The notes under the pieces are model-generated. The model did no database searches. It worked only from the letters and a program-made list of their open reading frames with translations, and was not told the DNA's origin. A DNA stretch of 64,000 nt. Source: RUG12461 sp045657665. GTDB taxonomy: Bacteria; Bacillota; Clostridia; Lachnospirales; Lachnospiraceae. The position numbers and the translations under genes were made by a program. Every line of letters starts with the position of its first letter. The first letter of the stretch is position 1. The stretch spans positions 124,001 through 188,000 of the forward strand of contig JAZOTN010000004.1 in the NCBI GenBank assembly GCA_045657665.1. Reading direction: 5' to 3'. Of this stretch, positions 44,005 to 52,527 are shown piece after piece.

Positions 44005-45306
44005 ATGAATAAATATCATGAGATTGCTGATCTGACCATGCAGGCGCTTTTAAGCGGCGAATATCAGATGGCGGATCAGTTCCTTCACAAAATGCTCTAT
44101 GAAAGTGGTTCGGAGGCCGCAAAGGAGATCCTTTCGGAGCAGAATATGGTCCTCAAGATCCTGACCGAAGTACTGCTGTGCGAAAAGAACCGCGGAAGGG
44201 GGCGGGACAGCTTCAAAGCGTTCGCCCGGAGCTATGATGCTTTTTTTGACTGCTACCAGAAAGTGAAACGCATGATCCGGAGGATCTGGTTCGGCCTTGA
44301 CTCTCAGCATCAGAGTGAGATCAATGCGCTGCTTTGTGAAATGCCGGTTTCTTCCGATATGCTGGCTGTGGTTGCGAAATACAGCGTGCCGAAGGAATGG
44401 TGGGGGGATCTGTTCGGGCGTCTTATCACCTTGATCCGGAAAGAACATCAGGAGACAGCTGAAGACCTCAGCGGATACCTTGAATGGATGAGGCAAAATG
44501 GCCTTCTCGGGACGGAAAAATGCATTGCTCCGAGGAAGCGATACTCCGCATTTTCTTATCGTCCGCTGGTATGGGAAGAAAACGGCATGGAACCGGGAGA
44601 CACTGAGGCCGACCCGAATAAGATCGCCGTGATCTTCTGCACGAATGAGGAAGGCTATGCTTCCGAATGCAAGTGTTATCTGGAATACCTGGAGCTCCCG
44701 GAAGGAATGGCGGGAGAAGTCCTTACAATCCGGGAAGCACCCGGAATGGCTGCGGGTTATAACTTCGGGATGCGAAGGACGAACGCGAAATACAAGATCT
44801 ACATCCACCATGATACCATGCTGATCCATCCAAAGATCCCGGAAAAGCTGGTAAACGCTTTTCGGGAGAACGAAAAAACCGGACTCATTGGCGTATTCGG
44901 GAGCACGGTGCTGCCGGAGAGCGGCAGATGGTATCAGGCACCCTATGAAGATAGTGTGCTTTCCCTTTATCAGGATGCGATCTTAAACTTCCTGTATCCG
45001 AAAAAAGAGGAAAAGCAGGAGCTCCGGGAAGCAGAAGGAGTTGACGGCGCTTTTCTGGCAACCTCCGTGGATATTCCTTGGAGAGAGGATCTTTTTGACG
45101 GGTGGCATTTCTACGATATTGCTGCCTGCCGAGAAATGAAAAAGGCCGGTTTTTCGGCAGCGCTTTATGCGGATCCAAAGCCCTGGATCCTGCATGAATC
45201 CACGCTCAGAAAGGATCCGGCGGATCTTTACGGGAAGTACTGCGAAGTGTTTCTTACCAATTACAGGAGCTTAAAGGAGCAGATCGATGAAGCACTCCCG
45301 GATTGA
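44005..45306 (+). CDS. StrF-type glycosyltransferase, possibly flagellin-modifying
   Basis: A 433-residue protein. Residues ~1-195 are a helical domain I cannot name. Residues ~205-430 form a GT-A-like domain of the StrF/GT2 type: IAVIFCTNEE, then REAPGMAAGYNFGMRRTNAK, HHDTMLIH (the metal-binding position) and LIGVFGSTV. ATG 44005 is 7 nt after the preceding stop, implying coupling. It is followed by flagellin 2, so a role in glycosylating flagellin or another surface protein is plausible but inferred from position. Confidence 0.78.
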   Translation: MNKYHEIADLTMQALLSGEYQMADQFLHKMLYESGSEAAKEILSEQNMVLKILTEVLLCEKNRGRGRDSFKAFARSYDAFFDCYQKVKRMIRRIWFGLDSQHQSEINALLCEMPVSSDMLAVVAKYSVPKEWWGDLFGRLITLIRKEHQETAEDLSGYLEWMRQNGLLGTEKCIAPRKRYSAFSYRPLVWEENGMEPGDTEADPNKIAVIFCTNEEGYASECKCYLEYLELPEGMAGEVLTIREAPGMAAGYNFGMRRTNAKYKIYIHHDTMLIHPKIPEKLVNAFRENEKTGLIGVFGSTVLPESGRWYQAPYEDSVLSLYQDAILNFLYPKKEEKQELREAEGVDGAFLATSVDIPWREDLFDGWHFYDIAACREMKKAGFSAALYADPKPWILHESTLRKDPADLYGKYCEVFLTNYRSLKEQIDEALPD

Positions 45307-45355
45307 TCCTGTTAAGGGACAAATGAGATTTTTTTAATAAATGTTAAAACAAAGG

Positions 45356-45382
45356 TTAAGGTTCGCTTGGAATTACCGATAT
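45356..45382 (+). promoter_or_regulatory. Sigma-28 promoter of flagellin 2
   Basis: TTAAG (45356-45360), a 15-nt spacer and CCGATAT (45376-45382). Confidence 0.8.
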
Positions 45383-45473
45383 AGAAGTTAAGTAAACAAG
45401 AAATTGTTTTCCCGCAGAGAGGATCACTAAGGAAAACGGCCATCCGAAGGATCTTCCTGCAACACAAACAGAC

Positions 45474-45506
45474 TGCAGCAGGGAAGCTGCATTTATTTCA
45501 AGGAGG
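45474..45506 (+). promoter_or_regulatory. CsrA-type hairpin plus ribosome site, flagellin 2 leader
   Basis: A TGCAGC/GCTGCA stem with loop AGGGAA (45474-45491), then AAGGAGG (45500-45506). Compared with flagellin 1, one T-A pair has become C-G while the GGA loop is kept. Confidence 0.65.
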
Positions 45507-45515
45507 AAAAAAATT

Positions 45516-46328
45516 ATGGTAGTACAACACAATCTTCAGGCAATGAATGCGAACAGACAGTTAGGTATCACGACGACAGCACAGGGAAAGTCGACTGAGA
45601 AGCTTTCTTCCGGTTATCGTATCAACCGTGCAGGCGATGACGCAGCAGGTCTTGCGATTTCCGAAAAAATGCGCAACCAGATCCGTGGACTTGACAAAGC
45701 TTCAAAGAACTGTGAGGACGGAATCTCTCTTATCCAGGTAGCAGAGGGTGCTCTCAATGAGACCCACAGCATCCTTCAGCGTATGAATGAGCTCGCTACT
45801 CAGGCAGCGAACGACACGAATACCTCGACGGATCGTACCGCTATCCAGAACGAGATGGATCAGCTGACAAGTGAGATCAACCGTATCCAGTCAACGACCC
45901 AGTTCAATACCATGAACCTGATCGATGGCTCCTTCTCGAGCAAGAACCTTCAGGTAGGTTCTCTGTCCGGACAGAAGATCGAAATCACGATCAGCAACAT
46001 GAACGCAGCTTCGATCGGTGTCAGCGGACTTTCCGTAAGCTCCTTCTCAGCAGCAGGAACTTCCATGAAGAAGGTACAGAGTGCGATCGACATCGTATCT
46101 GCTCAGAGAGCGAAACTCGGTGCTCTTCAAAACCGTCTGGAACACACCATTGCCAACCTGGATACCGCTTCCGAGAACACATCCGCAGCAGAGTCCAGAA
46201 TCCGCGATACGGATATGGCAAAGGAAATGGTTACCTACAGCAAGAACAACATCCTTGCACAGGCCGGGCAATCGATGCTTGCACAGGCAAACCAGAGTAC
46301 ACAGGGAGTGTTATCATTACTTGGCTAG
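45516..46328 (+). CDS. Flagellin 2
   Basis: A 270-residue flagellin nearly identical to flagellin 1, again D0/D1 only. It has one unusual Cys in SKNCEDGISL, where flagellins 1 and 3 have NAQDG. Its leader also carries the CsrA-type hairpin. The duplicate pair with flagellin 1 bounds the peptide-protease-glycosyltransferase cassette. Confidence 0.95.
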   Translation: MVVQHNLQAMNANRQLGITTTAQGKSTEKLSSGYRINRAGDDAAGLAISEKMRNQIRGLDKASKNCEDGISLIQVAEGALNETHSILQRMNELATQAANDTNTSTDRTAIQNEMDQLTSEINRIQSTTQFNTMNLIDGSFSSKNLQVGSLSGQKIEITISNMNAASIGVSGLSVSSFSAAGTSMKKVQSAIDIVSAQRAKLGALQNRLEHTIANLDTASENTSAAESRIRDTDMAKEMVTYSKNNILAQAGQSMLAQANQSTQGVLSLLG

Positions 46329-46352
46329 TAGCAGAAAGCTACCAAAAAGAGG

Positions 46353-46382
46353 AAGACCCGCCGGAAAGCGGGTCTTTTTCTT
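46353..46382 (+). terminator. Terminator after flagellin 2
   Basis: A GACCCGC/GCGGGTC stem is followed by a T-rich run. Confidence 0.85.
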
Positions 46383-46466
46383 TTTGCCAAAACCCTGTAG
46401 AGCCGAGTAATATCAAGGTTTTCTGCCGTTTCTAAGACGCTGTAAAAAAATTTTTTCAAAAAAGGG

Positions 46467-46493
46467 TTAAGTATTTCCGGCCTTCTCCGATAT
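46467..46493 (+). promoter_or_regulatory. Sigma-28 promoter of flagellin 3
   Basis: TTAAG (46467-46471), a 15-nt spacer and CCGATAT (46487-46493). The leader lacks the GGA-loop hairpin of the other two flagellins and instead has a direct repeat of AGTAAGCAA. Confidence 0.8.
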
Positions 46494-46569
46494 ATAAGGC
46501 AGATGAGTTAAGAGCAAACTCAGTAAGCAAAGTAAGCAAGGATAACAAACATTCAAGGAGGAAACAAAA

Positions 46570-47382
46570 ATGGTAGTACAGCATAACTTACAGGCAATGA
46601 ACGCAAACAGGCAGCTTGGTATCACGACAGGACAGCAGGCAAAATCAACCGAGAAGCTCTCTTCCGGATATCGTGTAAACAGAGCAGCAGATGACGCAGC
46701 AGGACTTGCAATTTCCGAGAAAATGAGAAATCAGATCCGCGGTCTTGACAAGGCTTCCCTGAACGCACAGGACGGCATCTCCCTCATCCAGGTTGCAGAA
46801 GGTGCACTCAACGAGGCACACAGCATTCTTCAGCGTATGAACGAGCTGGCAACACAGGCAGCAAACGATACCAACACTTCGATGGACAGAAACGCGATCC
46901 AGAACGAGATGGATCAGCTGACAAGCGAGATCAACCGTATTCAGTCCACGACTCAGTTCAACACCATGAACCTGATCGACGGATCTTTCCAGAGCAAGAA
47001 CCTTCAGGTAGGTTCTCTTTCCGGACAGGCAATCGTGATCAGCATCAGCAACATGGATGCAGCTTCGATCGGTGTCAGCGGACTTTCCGTAAGCTCCTTC
47101 TCAGCGGCAGGTACATCGATGAAGAGCGTACAGAGCGCGATCGACATCGTGTCCGCTCAGAGAGCTAGACTTGGTGCTCTTCAGAACCGTCTTGAGCACA
47201 CCATCGCAAACCTTGATATTTCTTCTGAAAATACATCGGCAGCAGAGTCCAGAATCCGCGATACGGATATGGCAAAAGAAATGGTTACCTACAGCAAGAA
47301 CAACATCCTCGCTCAGGCAGGACAGTCCATGCTGGCACAGGCAAACCAGAGCACACAGGGTGTTATGTCTCTGCTCCAGTAA
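46570..47382 (+). CDS. Flagellin 3
   Basis: A 270-residue flagellin with the same D0/D1 layout. It differs from copies 1 and 2 at more sites (for example NRAADDAAG, GSFQSKN, IVISISNMDA, VMSLLQ at the end) and uses different synonymous codons, so it is an older paralogue. It keeps a normal AAGGAGG ribosome site but appears free of the CsrA hairpin. Confidence 0.95.
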   Translation: MVVQHNLQAMNANRQLGITTGQQAKSTEKLSSGYRVNRAADDAAGLAISEKMRNQIRGLDKASLNAQDGISLIQVAEGALNEAHSILQRMNELATQAANDTNTSMDRNAIQNEMDQLTSEINRIQSTTQFNTMNLIDGSFQSKNLQVGSLSGQAIVISISNMDAASIGVSGLSVSSFSAAGTSMKSVQSAIDIVSAQRARLGALQNRLEHTIANLDISSENTSAAESRIRDTDMAKEMVTYSKNNILAQAGQSMLAQANQSTQGVMSLLQ

Positions 47383-47460
47383 TCATAGATCAATCAAGAA
47401 ACCCGCAGCCAAAAGCTGGGAGCGTCATAAGACAGTAATGTTTAAGAATTTAAGAATAGG

Positions 47461-47490
47461 AAGGCGTGGCTTTGGTCACGCCTTTTCTTG
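47461..47490 (+). terminator. Terminator after flagellin 3
   Basis: An AAGGCGTG/CACGCCTT stem is followed by TTCTT. It ends the flagellar block. Confidence 0.8.
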
Positions 47491-47599
47491 TGCTAAGAGT
47501 TCATTCAGAGGGATGAATCCCAATCCGTCATACTGGATATGGATGTGCTGTCCGCGTGTTCCAATAAATATTAAATATTTTTTTGATTATAGTTTGTGG

Positions 47600-48583
47600 C
47601 TAATTTTTCAGACATCCAATAGGAATAACATATACGCCGTCTTCACGCTTATAACCATATTCAGTCGCGGTTATGACAAGCTTAAGATCCGGCAATCTTA
47701 GCGGGACCTGTTTTTCCTTTTTGTTGTACTCTCCAATGAGTCTTTCTATCTTGCATAGATGTTCGGCGCCCATATCAATTTCTTTACTTCCGAGTTTGAA
47801 TTCTATCAGAGCATATCGCCCATCCTTAAGATGAAGCACTGCGTCCGCTTCCAAACCATAGCGATCATGGTAATATGAGACTTCTCCGTTCATTCCGGAG
47901 GAATAAATCTTTAGGTCTCTGATACATAATGACTCAAAAAGGAAACCTAAGGTCTTGAAATCGGTATTGAAGTAGTCAGGCGAAAGACCAAGTGCTGCTA
48001 CTGCTATGGATGGATCCACTAGATTTCTTTTGTTACCGGATCTGATTGCTTCTTTTGAACGGATTGCGGGACACCATGCAGGGACTTCGTCTATTATGTA
48101 TAAATCTTCAAGATCATGGAAATAATCATAGAAAGTAGGCTTTGATATTCCCGTTGCCTGCGAAGTATCTGAAAAAATGGTTTTTGTTTCTGCCAAAGTA
48201 CATATATTTCTTGAATAGGATCTTATCAGGCGTTCTGCCCATAAAGGATTCCTTTTAACATGGCTGATATTAGAAATATCAGTATGACAAGTCTGATAAA
48301 AGAGATCAGATGCGATAGAAAGCGCAGCTTCCCTGTTCTCGACATGAATACTTTGCGGCCATCCGCCACGACAGATAGCATAGATCAGGTCGTCAATCGT
48401 CAGCTTAGACTCTTCCCATTCGATATCCTTTCCTTCAAAAAGATCCATAAGCGAAACGGTACCCGAAGACTCGCCGCTCTCATACAGACTCATAGGAAAC
48501 ATACGAAGTGTTGAAATCCTCAGTGTTCCGGTATGAGCCGTTTCAACCTTCTGGGAAGATGAGCCGGTAAGGATATACTTCAT
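47600..48583 (-). pseudogene. N-terminally truncated AAA ATPase of the DUF4143 family
   Basis: A 327-residue frame matching only the later part of the family. It begins at a segment equivalent to the family stretch after Walker B (YILTGSSSQ then HTGTLRISTLRMFPMSLYESG). It continues through the DUF4143 domain (LEADAVLHLKDGRYALIEFKLG). The P-loop and about 80-100 N-terminal residues are missing, and no ribosome site precedes the first ATG. Full-length relatives are ~400-430 aa. It is best read as a decayed remnant. Confidence 0.7.
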
Positions 48584-48753
48584 TTAACATATATGTGCAA
48601 TCCTGTTTTACATTTATGAGGTCGAGTGTCTTACATATATGTGATAAAATATTTTACAGATTTGTGGCGGCAATTTAAGGGATTTGTCTCGAGATGCAGT
48701 CAAAAAGGGTCAAAAGCATTTTGACCGGCTGTCCGGATGAACAAGAAAAACCG

Positions 48754-48783
48754 TTGGTACGAACTGTCACATCATGCTATAAT
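48754..48783 (+). promoter_or_regulatory. Promoter of the CPBP protease gene
   Basis: TTGGTA, 18 nt and TATAAT, with TG making an extended -10. The 336-nt gap 48584-48919 otherwise holds AT-rich direct repeats of ACATATATGTG near 48590 and 48650 and the palindrome at 48868. Confidence 0.6.
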
Positions 48784-48867
48784 GAATCCATGAACATGAT
48801 GCTGTGGTATCAAACTGATCAATATCTTGAAGAATGTTGTATTTAAATTACAAGATATGCTGCAAAT

Positions 48868-48893
48868 ACGACCCTCCAAATTTGAAGGGTCGT
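48868..48893. repeat. 26-bp palindrome, left copy
   Basis: ACGACCCTCCAAATTTGAAGGGTCGT-type inverted repeat (arms ACGACCCT/AGGGTCGT, centre CAAATTTG). A near-identical copy lies at 50067-50092, so the two flank the CPBP gene. Confidence 0.75.
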
Positions 48894-48919
48894 TCAACGC
48901 GAAAGGAGAGGAAAAGAAT

Positions 48920-49825
48920 ATGTTAAGAAAAATCCACCGTGAGGGATTCACATGGAGGGATTCGCTGTTTATTCATGGGATAATTGTACTGGCGATATTT
49001 CTGATTGCGCATATCCCACAGAGTTTTTTGATGATCTTGATCCCGGCATGGCTATCCGGGATGGACGGGGATTTTACGAGGACGCTGGGCTTCTACGCTT
49101 CCTTTATTACGGTTTGGGTGATCGTCATTCTGTTCTGTCTTATCGTCAAGTCAAACCGTCCAATCCTCCGCTCTTTCTGGAGAGGCCTGAAGGGTAACAC
49201 AGTATCGAAATATCTGCTCGGACTGTTGCTCGGATTTGGGATGAATGCACTTTCCATTGGGATGGCGGTGCTTCATAAGGACATTCGTATCACCTGGCCC
49301 GGTATTGCCGCAAGCGCGATCGTCCCTCTCTTCATTGTGGCTGTCGCGGTCGTGGTTCAATGCGGTTCAGAAGAAATTCTTTACCGTGGATATTTCTTTC
49401 AGCGTATGCAAAAAGGATATCAGAGTCCGGGCTTTGCGATCTTCATCAATCCGATCCCTTTTCTGCTGGCGCATGTTTTCAATCCGGGAGTTACGGTGCT
49501 GGCGCTCATCAATGTTTATCTGGTGGGTGTTGTGATGTCGCTGATGCTTTATTATTTTGACTCTTTCTGGCTCGTGGTTGCGTTTCATTCTGCGTGGAAT
49601 TTTACGCAAAACGTTATATTCGGATTGCCGAACAGTGGAAATTTACTGGGATTTTCCATCGGCAAATTGGATACAGCTAACGCAGGCAACAGTTTTTTTT
49701 ACAATGCAGACTTCGGCGTGGAGGCTACCGGCTTTACGACGCTGATGCTGATCGGGATCATTGTTGTGTTCTCTCTGCTCGTATACAAAAGTAAAAAAAC
49801 GCCCACGGATATTTGGGCGAGGTAG
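48920..49825 (+). CDS. CPBP family intramembrane metalloprotease
   Basis: A 301-residue membrane protein with about eight hydrophobic segments. The CPBP motifs are present: EEILYRG (Glu151, Glu152, Arg156), a FLLAH segment and FHSAWN. Family members cut prenylated proteins, act in bacteriocin immunity or maturation, or have unknown roles. ATG 48920 has AAAGGAGAGG; upstream frame extension to 48827 includes the palindrome and is not conserved. A link to the GG-leader peptide 7 kb away is only a possibility. Confidence 0.87.
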   Translation: MLRKIHREGFTWRDSLFIHGIIVLAIFLIAHIPQSFLMILIPAWLSGMDGDFTRTLGFYASFITVWVIVILFCLIVKSNRPILRSFWRGLKGNTVSKYLLGLLLGFGMNALSIGMAVLHKDIRITWPGIAASAIVPLFIVAVAVVVQCGSEEILYRGYFFQRMQKGYQSPGFAIFINPIPFLLAHVFNPGVTVLALINVYLVGVVMSLMLYYFDSFWLVVAFHSAWNFTQNVIFGLPNSGNLLGFSIGKLDTANAGNSFFYNADFGVEATGFTTLMLIGIIVVFSLLVYKSKKTPTDIWAR

Positions 49826-50066
49826 GAGGGAGACAATTGCATCACGCCCGATGAGTTTTTGGGCGGTGGTTGCTGCTACTTCAAACGGACGGTTAAAATT
49901 CGCATCTGAAGCGAATGAGGATGCGATCGATGCAACGAAGTGCTGGATACAGAAGTGATTCCGCAGACGTTCCCGATCTCAAATGGGAGAAGTAAAAATG
50001 TGAGAAGATGGCATAGTAAGATTTGATAATCAAGACTGAAAATTGGATAATAACTGAGCAACAAAT

Positions 50067-50092
50067 ACGACCTTCCAAATTTGGAGGGTCGT
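50067..50092. repeat. 26-bp palindrome, right copy
   Basis: Differs from the left copy (48868-48893) at two positions, which swap a C for T in one arm and an A for G in the other. The shared sequence extends to CAAATACGACC...GTC-CAAC on both sides. The rest of the 395-nt gap 49826-50220 shows no gene. Confidence 0.75.
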
Positions 50093-50220
50093 CCAACCAA
50101 ACGTTCCTACCATTAATGTTGTGGTTGATTTTTTGCCAATCCACCGCGACAGTGCTCATTTTGCGTTACTGTCTTATGAACACTGCCGTAATGGCTGCGG
50201 TTTTTTTTGATTGAAAAAGA

Positions 50221-51234
50221 TCAGTTCGGCTGAAAAGCCGCGGTTAGATTTTTCACTTCGGATAAGAGAGCATTCAGTTCTTCCGGCGCAGAGGGCGTTT
50301 CATTCATGGTTGAGAGGATCTTTCGGGCGGCCGGCGGCAATTCCTTCAGATAAGGGTTTTCTTCCCATTCCGGGAATTCCCTTTTGCAGACCTTGCAAAG
50401 ATCCCTGAAATCGTCAAGAGTGAAATAGTCCGGGGAGATCGAAGCATTCACGATCGTTTCCAGGTAATAGGTCCAAAGGAAGTATTCCTCGATCTCGTCA
50501 TGAAAACCGGGAAGGAACGAGCGGCTTTTGAGAAAAGACAAAAGCTCAAGCTGTACGGATGGATGATCCATCAGGTGCGAAGCAGCTTTGGAGACCATCG
50601 TTCCCTGCTCATTGCTGCCCAGATGATAAAAATCCCTTCGTGCGAAGAGGATCCGGGTTGCGTAAAACCAGACCGGATAGACAAAGAGCGGTTCTTCATA
50701 GTAGCGTCCGGCCGCAAAACGGAGCTGGTTATTAAGGATCAGCTCCGAGCGATACACCTTGGAGCTGTGGTTGTTGTTCCAGGCATGCGAGGAAAGAAAG
50801 ATCCTGCGCGCTTCATCATTCGGAAGATCGATCCGGAAATCGTCTTCTTCCATGTTGTGTCCGAATAGAAGAACGTCAGCCAGTTCAGAATCGATCTGCG
50901 TAAGAAGCTCCAGGCAGGCGTTTTCGGAAAGAGTATCATCAGCATCCAGAAACTGGAGATATTCGGTATCGACCCGGCTGAGCGCGGCATTTCTTGCTCC
51001 GCCCTGCTTTTGATTGGTTTCAAGAGGAATGACGGTAACGGAATCCGGGTATTTTTTTTCAAAATCATGAAGAAGGGAAAGCGTTCTGCCCTCGTCTGTC
51101 GAGGCGTCATCCACGAGAATGACGTGGAGCGAATCCATGCCGATAGTCTGATCTTCCACGGACTTAAGGCAGGCCGGAAGGGTTTTTGCGGCATTATAAC
51201 AGGGGATAATAAGTCCAAGCGGTTTTTCGTACAT
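50221..51234 (-). CDS. Family 2 glycosyltransferase
   Basis: A 337-residue GT-A glycosyltransferase. The N-terminal fold has IIPCYNAAKTLPACLKS, VDDASTD, GGARNAAL and the metal-binding FLDADDTLS. A C-terminal helical part is unassigned. A strong AGGAGG precedes the start. It is the last gene of a three-gene minus-strand operon with two CgeB-like proteins, presumably making a surface glycan or modifying flagellin. Confidence 0.88.
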   Translation of the reverse strand: MYEKPLGLIIPCYNAAKTLPACLKSVEDQTIGMDSLHVILVDDASTDEGRTLSLLHDFEKKYPDSVTVIPLETNQKQGGARNAALSRVDTEYLQFLDADDTLSENACLELLTQIDSELADVLLFGHNMEEDDFRIDLPNDEARRIFLSSHAWNNNHSSKVYRSELILNNQLRFAAGRYYEEPLFVYPVWFYATRILFARRDFYHLGSNEQGTMVSKAASHLMDHPSVQLELLSFLKSRSFLPGFHDEIEEYFLWTYYLETIVNASISPDYFTLDDFRDLCKVCKREFPEWEENPYLKELPPAARKILSTMNETPSAPEELNALLSEVKNLTAAFQPN

Positions 51235-51243
51235 GCGATCCTC

Positions 51244-52419
51244 CTAATTTAATGCGATTTCAAGCATGGCGGAGAAACACTTTTTGAAGCTGTGTTCTTC
51301 TTTTGCCTTATCGTGACCGCGCTTAGCGATAGCGGCGCGGATATCGTCGTGCTCAAGATAATAGTCGACTTTCCGGAGAAGATCCGCCTCATCCTCGAAA
51401 TAATCAAAGTCTTCCCCGGGGATGAAGTAATCGAGGAGATCCTGTTGATAATTGGTGAGGAGAAATCCCCCCGCACCGAGGATGTCCATGCATCGAAGCG
51501 GGATCCCGGCGAAAATGCTGCGCAGAGTGATGTTGAGGTTGATCTTGCTGTTATGGAAAACGAGCGGCATTTCTCCGTAGTAATCCGTAATGCCCATGTT
51601 TTTTACACCCGGGATCTCCCTGCCGGAATTGAGCGTGAACATTTTGACGGGATGGTGCGCGCCGACAGCCGTCAGATACTTGATCCGCTCCAGAGAAGTG
51701 ATCTTGCGGCAGAGGTAGTAAGAGGAGTAAATGTACGGGAGTGTTTCGATCCCGTCTTTGTTCCGGTCATAAGGCTCGGCTTTATGCATGATCTCAATGA
51801 GCTCAGGGTGTTCATTCAGGACTTCCTCGAGGAAATTGTAACCGGAGACCTGCATCTGGGATTGAACGAGCCCATCAAGGAATCCTCTTGTAAAGTCGTC
51901 GATCTTCTCATAAAGCCGGTCGTAGAAATTGTGGTCCTCGTTGTAAAGCGCGCCGACAAAAGAAATATCGGCTGTGGTGCGTTTTTTGTCGTAGGGCTTT
52001 TTCAGCATCGTATCGATGACGGTGGAATTGACCGGAAGTACGGTATAGTAAACATTCGGAAGCCCTCCGTCATGAAAATGATGGTAGATCACCGAGTCAA
52101 ACAAAAAGACATAGTTGGTCGGATAGCTGATCCGGTAGGAGTACAGCGCAACCATCGGATTGTCATAGAGAAGAGAGATGTATTTTAAGTTATGCCGGTG
52201 GCAGTCTTCTGCCAGGATCGGGTAAAAATTGAAAGAAAAGCAGAAATCCAGCTGTTTTCCTTCCACCGCCTCGTCAAATGCCTTGGAAAAGTCGGCATTT
52301 ACGCGGTCTTTATAGCCGTCATGGAAAAACTTTGTAACCTTGCAGTGGAGCTCATGCTCCAAAGTGAAGACTGCATCGATCTGGCCGAAGCAGGGCCAGT
52401 CAAGATATAACACATTCAT
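51244..52419 (-). CDS. CgeB-like glycosyltransferase (copy 1)
   Basis: A 391-residue protein of the CgeB/DUF3880-glycosyltransferase group. It starts MNVLYLDWPCFGQ. The C-terminal Rossmann half carries the conserved INLNITLRSIFAGIPLRCMD and GAGGFLLTNYQ segments, typical of the CgeB nucleotide-sugar-binding half. A paralogue lies upstream. It shares the operon with a GT2 gene 9 nt downstream. Substrate unknown; CgeB itself acts on spore coat, but related proteins occur in flagellar and surface-glycan loci. Confidence 0.82.
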   Translation of the reverse strand: MNVLYLDWPCFGQIDAVFTLEHELHCKVTKFFHDGYKDRVNADFSKAFDEAVEGKQLDFCFSFNFYPILAEDCHRHNLKYISLLYDNPMVALYSYRISYPTNYVFLFDSVIYHHFHDGGLPNVYYTVLPVNSTVIDTMLKKPYDKKRTTADISFVGALYNEDHNFYDRLYEKIDDFTRGFLDGLVQSQMQVSGYNFLEEVLNEHPELIEIMHKAEPYDRNKDGIETLPYIYSSYYLCRKITSLERIKYLTAVGAHHPVKMFTLNSGREIPGVKNMGITDYYGEMPLVFHNSKINLNITLRSIFAGIPLRCMDILGAGGFLLTNYQQDLLDYFIPGEDFDYFEDEADLLRKVDYYLEHDDIRAAIAKRGHDKAKEEHSFKKCFSAMLEIALN

Positions 52420-52440
52420 GGATTATTCCTCTTTCCGGCG

Positions 52441-52526
52441 AAATGACCGTTTGCCCAAAACGTTCACGGATTCGGCGCAAAAAACAGCGCCTGCATATGT
52501 TCACTAATTTGGGCAAACTGTCATTT
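52441..52526. repeat. Palindromic intergenic element E6
   Basis: Outer arms 52441-52459 (AAATGACCGTTTGCCCAAA) and 52508-52526 (TTTGGGCAAACTGTCATTT) pair. The core read on the minus strand is GTGAACATATGCAGGCGC, a loop, then GCGCCGAATCCGTGAAC. This matches E1 and E2. It sits exactly between the two CgeB-like genes, 1 nt from the stop of the upstream one. Confidence 0.75.
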
Positions 52527-52527
52527 A

